Positions 14,898 through 22,092 of a stretch of DNA of 54,243 nucleotides are shown piece by piece (positions within the stretch are counted from its first letter, which is position 1; each line of letters begins with the position of its first letter). The notes beneath the pieces are model-generated. The model saw only the letters and a program-made list of their open reading frames with translations. It had not been told where the DNA came from and did not search any database. The position numbers and the translations under genes were made by a program. Source of the DNA: Myxococcales bacterium (lineage in GTDB: Bacteria; Myxococcota_A; UBA9160; SMWR01); contig JADFQO010000018.1 in assembly GCA_022561775.1 (NCBI GenBank), positions 1 to 54,243 of the forward strand. Direction: 5' to 3'.

Positions 14898-15030
14898 GGT
14901 CGGCCGTGAGTCCAATGGTCGGCCGTGAGTCCAATGGTCGGCCGTGAGTCCAATGGCTGGCCGTGAGCCCCATGGTTGACCGTGAGCCCAATCGGTTGGC
15001 GGTGGGCCCAATGGTTGGCCGCGGGTCGAT
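14898..15030. repeat. 19-bp tandem repeat array between two divergent genes
   Basis: Seven units of about 19 bases, close to GGTCGGCCGTGAGTCCAAT, run from 14898. The first three are identical and later ones carry increasing substitutions toward the lipoprotein gene. The array occupies most of the gap between the divergent ThDP-enzyme start (14854) and the lipoprotein start (15093), so it lies where promoters for both genes would be expected. Confidence 0.85.
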
Positions 15031-15092
15031 CCGCGGCGCCGGGCGTCGGCGCTTTGGGGTGCCCACTCGGCGTCGGTTATGCTCGCCGCAAC

Positions 15093-16325
15093 ATGAAAAA
15101 GATCTTGCACGCGGCCGTATTGGGTACGGCGGCGGGGGCGATCGGGCTAACTGCGTGCGACCCCGCGCCGCCTCCGAACGCCACCGTCCCCTCGCCCGTC
15201 GAGTCCGAAGCGATCCCCGCGGGCGAAACCCTCGTCGACGTGGTCCGAGAAGCCCTGGCCGACGTGGTGCGAGACCAGGACGCCTACTCGCGGGCGCGAA
15301 GGCTCGGCGCACTGCTTCCGACGCTGGGTCCAGAGACCGTTCCAGCGGTGGTGGAGACGCTCGAGGATGGGACGCTCGACTTGGGAGCCACCGAACTCGA
15401 GCTACTGGTGCGGTACTGGGCGACCCACCAGCCCGAGGACGCCTCGCGCTGGGCGCTGGAGAAGTCGCCATCGATTTATCGCTCCGCCGCCGTTCTCTCT
15501 GCGGTCACGGTGTGGGCCGAAGTGGATCCGCAGGCTGCCGTGAGCGTCGCCTGGCCGTGGATGGCGAACCCCACCCTCGAGCGTATCGTGCCGATCGCGC
15601 TGGTGCGCGGTTGGTTCGCAGCGAACGACCCTCCCGAGCTCGCGCATTGGATCAGCGACCTCCCCATCGGCATCCCCCGCCAGCGCGCAATCGCCGCCTA
15701 CATTCGCGTCGTGATCCAAACGCAGGGGGCCGAAGCGGTGAAGCGCTGGGCCGAGTCGCTCTCCGATGACGACGCGACCTACAAATCGGCCGCGTATCGC
15801 AAGGTGGTCGCTGCGCTGTCGAAGCTCGACATCGAGGCCGGCGTCCGCTGGTGCGACAGCCACTGCGACGGTCCCTACGGCAATAACATGCGCAGCCTGA
15901 TCGCCAGGACCTGGGTGATCCGCGACGGACCGTCCGCTCTCGCGTGGCTCTCGAGCGCGCGCGAGGGTTACGAGAGGGATAATGCTGTGCGGCTCACTTT
16001 CGCAAAATGGGCGCGGACAGATCGCGAGGCGGCGCTGGTTTGGATGGCGGCCCAGACGACCGGGGAGCCAGGTCCGTGGCTCCGGCCGATCTATCCAGTT
16101 TACGCGAAATTGCTCGCTGCGGATGCACCTGCCGACGCGATCCAGTGGGCGAAGCGAATCGAAAACGACGCGGAACGCGAATCCGTGCTCATCAAGGTCG
16201 CGCGCGTGTGGCGCTATCTCGACGAAGCCGCGGCCGAGCTTTGGCTGCTCCAATCGTCGCTCTCGGAGGAGGCGCGGGAGCAGGTGCGAGCTCCCATCGA
16301 GGAGGGCCCCCGACCGAACGGCTGA
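15093..16325 (+). CDS. Lipoprotein of unknown function with helical repeats
   Basis: A 410-residue protein with a lipoprotein signal: basic MKK start, hydrophobic stretch and lipobox LTAC with Cys22. The mature part is all helical and shows repeated blocks of about 35-40 residues with W-A and A-x-x-W-A patterns (RWALEKSP, SVAWPWMANP, HWISDLP, RWAESLS, AWLSSAR, VWMAAQ, QWAKRIEN), an array of helical hairpins like TPR, Sel1 or HEAT proteins. Such arrays usually bind other proteins. ATG15093 begins the signal peptide; a longer open frame upstream runs through the tandem repeats and is not likely translated. It converges on the small lipoprotein gene. Confidence 0.8.
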   Translation: MKKILHAAVLGTAAGAIGLTACDPAPPPNATVPSPVESEAIPAGETLVDVVREALADVVRDQDAYSRARRLGALLPTLGPETVPAVVETLEDGTLDLGATELELLVRYWATHQPEDASRWALEKSPSIYRSAAVLSAVTVWAEVDPQAAVSVAWPWMANPTLERIVPIALVRGWFAANDPPELAHWISDLPIGIPRQRAIAAYIRVVIQTQGAEAVKRWAESLSDDDATYKSAAYRKVVAALSKLDIEAGVRWCDSHCDGPYGNNMRSLIARTWVIRDGPSALAWLSSAREGYERDNAVRLTFAKWARTDREAALVWMAAQTTGEPGPWLRPIYPVYAKLLAADAPADAIQWAKRIENDAERESVLIKVARVWRYLDEAAAELWLLQSSLSEEAREQVRAPIEEGPRPNG

Positions 16326-16340
16326 TGCGCGGCAGGGGCT

Positions 16341-16661
16341 TCAACGCCCCCGCCACACGATCTCATCCCCGACCGCGTAGAGCACACACGCGGCCTGCAT
16401 CCGGCGCATTCCGCGCCGCATTCGGCACTGGCGAATCGCCTCGGCCTCGGCCCGGTCGCGCGTAGCGTGGCCGCCAGAGGCCCCGATGACCCAGCGGTCA
16501 CGCTGGGGATCTCCGGCGATCGCCAGCGCGCGTTCCGCGGGCATCGCGATGAAGTCTCGCCAAACCGGGGCGAGATCGGGGTGCGGTGAGGCTCCATCGG
16601 ACACACAGGCCAGCAGCAGCAGCGCCGTCCCGGCGACGGCGATGTGTCGTCCGAGTGCCAC
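16341..16661 (-). CDS. Small lipoprotein of unknown function
   Basis: About 106 residues. The N-terminus is a lipoprotein signal with LLLAC as lipobox. The C-terminal part has the pattern ...EAEAIRQC...ACVLYAVGDEIVW, which recurs at the ends of exported proteins in several proteobacteria; two cysteines in it could form a disulfide. The start is uncertain: GTG16661 is used, and TTG16670 is in frame but overlaps the T-run of the terminator of the gene upstream. No function can be given. Confidence 0.6.
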   Translation of the reverse strand: MALGRHIAVAGTALLLLACVSDGASPHPDLAPVWRDFIAMPAERALAIAGDPQRDRWVIGASGGHATRDRAEAEAIRQCRMRRGMRRMQAACVLYAVGDEIVWRGR

Positions 16662-16668
16662 ACCCGCC

Positions 16669-16715
16669 AAAAAAGAAGCCGGGACGGATCGACGCGAATC
16701 GACCCGCCCCGGCTT
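16669..16715 (-). terminator. Rho-independent terminator
   Basis: On the minus strand, 23 bases after the stop of the IPTL-CTERM-like gene, AAGCCGGGGCGGGTCGA pairs with a near-perfect complement (one mismatch and a small bulge), followed by CTTTTTT. This is the clearest intrinsic terminator in the window. Confidence 0.85.
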
Positions 16716-16738
16716 GGGGAAGAGAATGGCCCTTTTCC

Positions 16739-17947
16739 CTACGCGAAGATCCGCCGCCGCGTGGCGTAGCCGAACGCCAGCAGCAGGAGCCCGACCAAGG
16801 CCGCGAGCCCCAGCGGCGAGATCGACGGCACCTGGGACTCTATTGGGAATACCAACCGGACCCAGCCGCGGTTCGCGTTGGCACCCGTGAAGGATCGCGT
16901 GGCCAAGGCACCCGAGACCATCTGGATGACGCCCCCGCCGCGCTCTGTTCGCGAGTCCTTGCCCTTGAGTGTGAATGTCTCAGCCGGCGTGGCACCCACG
17001 TTCGTGATGACGAGCGTACCCGTCGTCCACGGCCCGGGTCGGCTGGTCGCCATGTTGGTAACAGGCAAGAGCGGATTCGTTAGTACGGGAAGGGGGTAGG
17101 GCTTCGTGACTACGGGGGGCGCGAGGCCTGGCAACAGGGTTCCCCTCGGGTTATTGCCGAGTCTAGCGATGGCAACGTTCGCACCGCCGACCGGGGTGCC
17201 GGGCGTAGTCACGCTGGTTGCCGGGTTACCTCCTTGGCCCGCAATTCCTGTGGGCTTTGCGAGGAGGACGCCGACGACACAACCGGGGTCCGGGCCGCCG
17301 AAGAGCGCATTAGTGTGCGTACACGCAGGAGTCGTCGCATTGACCTTGATCCAGATCGTCACCGGCGCATGCGCGAAATCGCCCGCCGCCGCCCCCCCGC
17401 TGAGTGTGAAGGAGGCCGGCCCGCCAAACCTCTTCCCGAGAGCATTCGAGTACGTCATGGACCCGCCATGCCCGGTGACAATGGTCGTTCCGGTTCCTCC
17501 GCCGCCCACCGCAGCGCCCGTCGAGAACACCGCCTGAGCGGCCGGCCAGGTGTATTTCAGGTTCGTCCCGACCGCGAAGAGGGTCGGGTTCGAAAACTTG
17601 ACACCCACTGTCGTTTGAGCAGCCGGCCTCGAGAGCACGCCGGTGGGGACAACCAGCCTCCGCTGATATCCCTGCTTTGTCCCGACGTCAATCAGCGGCT
17701 TTAGGATGGTTCCAGTGATGATGGGTGCAGGGCCGGGCTTGACACCGATCCCAAGCGGCGGGAATACGGTCCCCGTCTGCCCGACGGTCGCGGCTTGCTG
17801 AATCGGCAGCGCGAGACCGTTACCGATGTGAATTTGCCCGCCGCCTGCGACGAGTGAGAATTTATGTCTTGCCTGAGCCGTGCCGGCCACCAGGCCGAGG
17901 GCCAGCAATAGAAAAGCGATGCATAACAAAATACGCTTAGGGGACAT
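16739..17947 (-). CDS. Exported protein with an IPTL-CTERM-like sorting tail
   Basis: A 402-residue protein. Residues 3-28 form a signal peptide (LLCIAFLLLALGLVAGTAQA). The body is rich in Gly, Thr, Pro and Val, with repeated beta-strand-like stretches and almost no charged clusters, typical of a surface or matrix protein. The tail VPSISPLGLAALVGLLLLAFGYATRRR resembles the IPTL-CTERM/PEP-CTERM class: a proline-containing motif, a membrane segment and a basic end. Such tails are handled by exosortases. ATG17947 has GGAG ten bases upstream. An intrinsic terminator follows the gene. The gap upstream of the start (17948-18236) holds a hairpin-rich stretch and one 40-bp repeat, with no gene I can support. 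Confidence 0.8.
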   Translation of the reverse strand: MSPKRILLCIAFLLLALGLVAGTAQARHKFSLVAGGGQIHIGNGLALPIQQAATVGQTGTVFPPLGIGVKPGPAPIITGTILKPLIDVGTKQGYQRRLVVPTGVLSRPAAQTTVGVKFSNPTLFAVGTNLKYTWPAAQAVFSTGAAVGGGGTGTTIVTGHGGSMTYSNALGKRFGGPASFTLSGGAAAGDFAHAPVTIWIKVNATTPACTHTNALFGGPDPGCVVGVLLAKPTGIAGQGGNPATSVTTPGTPVGGANVAIARLGNNPRGTLLPGLAPPVVTKPYPLPVLTNPLLPVTNMATSRPGPWTTGTLVITNVGATPAETFTLKGKDSRTERGGGVIQMVSGALATRSFTGANANRGWVRLVFPIESQVPSISPLGLAALVGLLLLAFGYATRRRIFA

Positions 17948-18197
17948 TGAATTGATCTCCTTTGTTGCTCTCGCGGACCGGATCACGGGCGTCGAGCGAG
18001 TCCCTACGGATTCGCTGAGTAGCAATTATCGTGCCTGCTACTTCAGTTCCCTTCTACTCGCCGCAGTCGAGAAAGTAAACAAGGAAATCAAGGGCTTAGA
18101 CCCGGTTATCAGCCCCGGGCGGGACGCTTCGGGTGAGTGAGGGGAAATGTTTTCCACTCCCACGGAAAAGTTTTCTCTAAATCCCCGCGGGGCTTGG

Positions 18198-18237
18198 TTG
18201 CGCGACGCCGCAAAGCGAATCCGCAGGATTCGCCAGC
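18198..18237. repeat. 40-bp double-hairpin repeat, copy 1
   Basis: TTGCGCGACGCCGCAA followed by GCGAATCC-GCA-GGATTCGC and CAGC: two small hairpins side by side. It is identical to the copy at 22031-22070 and ends at the stop codon of the TPR lipoprotein gene, so it could act as transcript 3'-end structure. Confidence 0.85.
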
Positions 18238-20528
18238 TAGCCCTCGGAAGCCCGGGCCTCGCGCAAGGCTCGCGCACGTTCCACCGCCCACGCGGCGAGT
18301 TCGGGCTCGTCGCGCTGGGCGTGGACCCGGCTGAGCAGCTCGAGTGCATCGGCCCCGCCGCCAAAACGCACGGCGCGGCGGACCCGCTCGAGTGTCTCGG
18401 GCGTCGCGATTCCCCGCTCGAGGTCCAGCCGAGCGCGCTCCGCTGCGGCCTCGGCCTCGAAGGGGTGCTCGAGCAGCAGCGCGTCGAGCCGCTCCGCGGC
18501 CTGGGCGGGGTTTCCACTGGCGACGAGGGCTCTCGCTGCCTGGAGCTTCGGGGCGGGGTCGGAGGGGTCCGCGGACGCAGCGCGATCGAAGAAGCCGAGC
18601 GCCGCCTCGGGGTCGTCGCCAAAGGCCAGCCGGCCGAGGCCCGCCAGCGCCCAGGCATTCTGGGGCCCGAGTTCCAGCGCACGCGCGTAGGCCACGTACA
18701 CGGCTTCGGCCGGGGCGCCCGAGAGTTCGAGGTCGAGCCCACGGAGCGCCTGGAACGCGCTGGAATCCGGGTGGGCCGCGAGAATCGCCTGGAACGCGGC
18801 CCGCGTCGCGGCAGTCTCACCGGCCTGATGCGAAAATCGCACCAGTGCGCGCAGCGCCGCCACATAGCGGGGATCGTTGAAGTCGACGCCCGGCGCCTTT
18901 GCGAGCATGTCCAGCGCCAAGGCCGGGCCGCCCCGTCGGGTCAGGCCTTCGGCCGCCTCGGCCAACGCCCGCCCGGCCCACGCGGGACGGCTCGTCTCGA
19001 TCATCGCGAAATAGTCGGCCAGCGCGGTCGTGTCGCCCCGGAGGCCCGACAAATGCATGGCCAGCAGTTGCCCCTCGATCTCCAGAGGCGCTTCCCCCAT
19101 CGCGGTTCGGAGCATGACCAGGGCTGAGTTCGGGTTGCCTTGGGCCAACAGCAGGGCCGCGCCGCGCGTCCGCGCATCGGTAGCGCCCGGCTCGATGCGG
19201 ACGGCGTTACGGAACTCTTCGAGGGCGCGCTCGAAGTCGCCCAGCTCCTCGGCCGCGAGTGCGGCGTAGTAGCGGGCCCAGGGGTTGTCGGGCCAGAGTC
19301 GCAGGCCCTCGTCGAACGCTTCGAGCGCCCGGGCGGGATCGCGCCGCTCCTGCGCCACGCGACCGCGGATCAGCTGGCGGTGGGCCGGCACGGGGAGGTC
19401 TTCCGCGACCTCCAGCGCACGAACGAGTCGATCGGCCAGCACCAGCGCATCCGCGTATTCGAACAGCATCTGCGGGCTCGCTGAACCCGCCTCTCGCATC
19501 AGCTCGAGGGCCCGTTCCAGCGCATCCGCTGCGGCGCCGTATTCGCCCTGGGCCTGGCGGAATTTGGCGAGATCCATCCAGCCGTCAGCGGCGAGCTGGG
19601 GGTCCTCGGAACGCGTCGCCTCGCGCAGCACGGCCTCGGCCTCGGCGGCGTCGCCCGAGACGCGCAATCGCTGCGCGAGCGAGGCTCGGAAGAATTGGGA
19701 GGCCGGAGCGCCCGCGAGCGCGGCCCGCAGGACCTCGAGCGACCGGTCTGGCTGCCCTTGCGCGTCGTAGAAGCTGATCGCACTCGACACCACATCGAGG
19801 TCGGTCGGGTGCGCGTCGAGACACGCGATCCAGGTCTCGCCCGCCTGTTCGAGGTCGCCGCTCTCCTGCTCGAAGGCCGCCGTGGTGGAACAGTGCCAGG
19901 CGAGGACAGCCTCGTCCGTCCCGAGCTCGACCAGCAGGCGACCCGCCTCCGCGAGCGCCTCGCCGGCTTCCTCGAGCCGCTCGAGGCCGAGGAGTGCGAG
20001 AATCAGCGGTTCGTAGGCCTCGGTTGCTGCGGGATCGAGCTCGAGCATGCGTTTCGCGTCGGCCAGCGCAAGTTCGGGGTTCTGCTTCGAGTGCGCGTAC
20101 GCGTTGGCCCGCATCATCAGCACCCGCACATTCTCCGGCTCGCGCTCCAGGATGCGCCCGGTGATCTTGACGACCTCGTTGAAGTTAAAGTTGGCGAGCG
20201 CCAAGAATGCGAGCTGCGTCCCGGCCCGAACGAGCCACTTGGGATCCTTCATCGCCTTGCGGAGCGCCCACACCGCGAGGTTCGGCTGGGTGAACGCGAG
20301 CGCCCGCCCGTAGCGGAAGTTCGCTTCCGGGTCATCCGGGCGCGTCGCCAGCAGCTCTCGCAGCGGCTCGAGCGATCCCTCGTGATCCCCGGCTGCCTGT
20401 TGCAGGCGGATGGCTTCGAGCGGATCGACCTCGCTGCAGCCGCTGAGCGCGAGGCGGGCAAGCAGCCCTGCTGCGAGCGCGCAGCGGCGCAGCATTCGAG
20501 GCGAAGTCGCACGGACGGCGGGACGCAT
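18237..20528 (-). CDS. Large TPR-repeat lipoprotein
   Basis: A 763-residue protein. The N-terminus (about residues 12-31) is a lipoprotein signal ending in LSGC with Cys31. The rest is a long chain of tetratricopeptide-like helical hairpins, with typical A..Y..AL and DP.A..A....A patterns (for example PDDPEANFRYGRAL near the start, NPWARYYAALAAEELGDFERALEEF in the middle and PQNAWALAGLGRLAFGDDPEAALGFF near the end). TPR lipoproteins of this size usually assemble complexes for secretion or polysaccharide export. ATG20528 is used; ATG20495 would also keep the signal. It is transcribed away from the sulfatase-fold gene with a 61-base gap, so the two probably share a control region. Confidence 0.88.
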   Translation of the reverse strand: MRPAVRATSPRMLRRCALAAGLLARLALSGCSEVDPLEAIRLQQAAGDHEGSLEPLRELLATRPDDPEANFRYGRALAFTQPNLAVWALRKAMKDPKWLVRAGTQLAFLALANFNFNEVVKITGRILEREPENVRVLMMRANAYAHSKQNPELALADAKRMLELDPAATEAYEPLILALLGLERLEEAGEALAEAGRLLVELGTDEAVLAWHCSTTAAFEQESGDLEQAGETWIACLDAHPTDLDVVSSAISFYDAQGQPDRSLEVLRAALAGAPASQFFRASLAQRLRVSGDAAEAEAVLREATRSEDPQLAADGWMDLAKFRQAQGEYGAAADALERALELMREAGSASPQMLFEYADALVLADRLVRALEVAEDLPVPAHRQLIRGRVAQERRDPARALEAFDEGLRLWPDNPWARYYAALAAEELGDFERALEEFRNAVRIEPGATDARTRGAALLLAQGNPNSALVMLRTAMGEAPLEIEGQLLAMHLSGLRGDTTALADYFAMIETSRPAWAGRALAEAAEGLTRRGGPALALDMLAKAPGVDFNDPRYVAALRALVRFSHQAGETAATRAAFQAILAAHPDSSAFQALRGLDLELSGAPAEAVYVAYARALELGPQNAWALAGLGRLAFGDDPEAALGFFDRAASADPSDPAPKLQAARALVASGNPAQAAERLDALLLEHPFEAEAAAERARLDLERGIATPETLERVRRAVRFGGGADALELLSRVHAQRDEPELAAWAVERARALREARASEG

Positions 20529-20589
20529 CGCGCGAACATAGACGACGACGGGAATCCGAATCCAGTGTTGCTGCGCTAGGTTCCGCGCC

Positions 20590-22002
20590 GTGCAGAAGCA
20601 GCTGCTTGTGCAGCGTTGGCCCTGGCTCGTGGCTGCAGGCGTCTTGGCGGTCGCCTTCCTGTCGACGTTCGTCGAGATTCGCTTGCCGGGCGATTGGGAT
20701 CGCCGCCCGCGCGGGGCCGCCGAGGACATCGCGCGGCTGCGGGACCGCGGCGACCTGAACGTGCTGTTCATCGTGGTCGACACGCTGCGCGCCGAGCGCC
20801 TGGGCAGCTACGGCTACGAGCGCGACACCAGCCCGGTTCTCGACCGTCTGGCGCACTCGGGAGTGCGCTTCGCGCGCCATCTGGCGCAGTCGACGTGGAC
20901 CAAGTCTTCGATGGTCTCGCTCTGGACCGGGCTCTACCCCGCGCGGACCGGCGTCACGCGCTACGACCATGTAATTCCGGAGGCTGCGCGGATGGCGGCG
21001 GAGCTGCTGCGCGAGGCGGGCTTCCAGACCGTTGGGCTCTGGCGCAACGGCTGGGTCTCTCCGACGTTCGGCTTCGACCAGGGCTTCGAGGTCTACCAGA
21101 AACCCGCCGCGACGATCCTGCCGCCGAACCTTCGGCGCGAGAACCCGACCTTGAGCGACCGGGGTACCGACCAAAGCCTGATCGAGGTCGCCCGGGAGTT
21201 CCTACGCGTCAGCGGCCAGCAGCGCTGGTTCCTCTATCTGCACCTGATGGACCTCCACGAGTACATCTACGACGCAGAGTCCGCGCTCTTTGGCTCCAGC
21301 CATTCGGACCTCTACGACAACTCGATCCGCTGGACCGACGGCTCGATCGGGTTGTTTCTCGAGGCCCTCTCCGAGCTGGGCCAACTCGAGAACACGCTCA
21401 TCGCAGTCACTTCGGACCACGGCGAGGCCTTCCTCGAGCGGGGCTACGAGGGGCATGCACGCGAGGTCTACCGGGAGTCGACGGAGGTTCCGTTCCTGCT
21501 CTCGCTTCCCTTTCGCCTCGAGCCCGGCGTCGTCGTGGAGGCGCGCACGCAAAACGTCGACGTCTGGCCGACGATCTTCGACCTGCTGGGCCTCGAGCCG
21601 CCGGAGGGGATCGACGGCCGCTCCCGGCTGCCGGACATCCTGTCGAGCGCGTCCGGGCAGATCCCCGACGACGGGGGGCGGATCGCGATCGCTGATCTCG
21701 ACCGGAATTGGTCGCGGCGGAACAGCGATCCCTTGCCCACGATTGCGGTCGTGGAGGGCACGCTCCGCTACGTGCGCGTGGAGCACGCTGGAGATCGCCG
21801 CAGCGAGCAGCTCTTCGACGCGAGGGACGACCCGCGCGAGCTTCGCGACCTCGCTGCCGAAGAGCCGGAGGCGCTCGAGCGGCTGAGAGCGGCGGCGGAC
21901 GACTACTACGAGACCGAACCCGCCTGGGACGAGGCGCCGACGCGGGAGATCGGCGAACTCGAGCTCAACCTGTTGCGCGCACTCGGCTACAAGATCGAGT
22001 GA
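20590..22002 (+). CDS. Membrane-anchored sulfatase-fold (alkaline phosphatase superfamily) protein
   Basis: A 470-residue protein with one N-terminal membrane segment (about residues 11-28), then a large periplasmic domain of the alkaline phosphatase superfamily. Metal-binding Asp64 is in VVDTLRAERLGSYGY and the second site is TSDHGEAF. At the nucleophile site the family pattern CxPSRxxLxTG reads TKSSMVSLWTG, so Thr104 replaces the Cys or Ser needed for formylglycine. It is therefore unlikely to be a classical sulfatase; Thr is the nucleophile in phosphoethanolamine and phosphoglycerol transferases, which share this fold. The substrate is unknown. The start is GTG20590. It is divergent from the TPR lipoprotein gene and convergent with the TonB receptor gene. 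Confidence 0.88.
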   Translation: MQKQLLVQRWPWLVAAGVLAVAFLSTFVEIRLPGDWDRRPRGAAEDIARLRDRGDLNVLFIVVDTLRAERLGSYGYERDTSPVLDRLAHSGVRFARHLAQSTWTKSSMVSLWTGLYPARTGVTRYDHVIPEAARMAAELLREAGFQTVGLWRNGWVSPTFGFDQGFEVYQKPAATILPPNLRRENPTLSDRGTDQSLIEVAREFLRVSGQQRWFLYLHLMDLHEYIYDAESALFGSSHSDLYDNSIRWTDGSIGLFLEALSELGQLENTLIAVTSDHGEAFLERGYEGHAREVYRESTEVPFLLSLPFRLEPGVVVEARTQNVDVWPTIFDLLGLEPPEGIDGRSRLPDILSSASGQIPDDGGRIAIADLDRNWSRRNSDPLPTIAVVEGTLRYVRVEHAGDRRSEQLFDARDDPRELRDLAAEEPEALERLRAAADDYYETEPAWDEAPTREIGELELNLLRALGYKIE

Positions 22003-22030
22003 CGGCCAGGAGCGTGATCCCAAAATGGGG

Positions 22031-22070
22031 TTGCGCGACGCCGCAAAGCGAATCCGCAGGATTCGCCAGC
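22031..22070. repeat. 40-bp double-hairpin repeat, copy 2
   Basis: Base-for-base the same as 18198-18237 and in the same orientation. It lies between the converging 3' ends of the sulfatase-fold and TonB-receptor genes, where it could serve as a two-way terminator. Confidence 0.85.
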
Positions 22071-22092
22071 CAGCCGACGCGCGATCGCGGCT

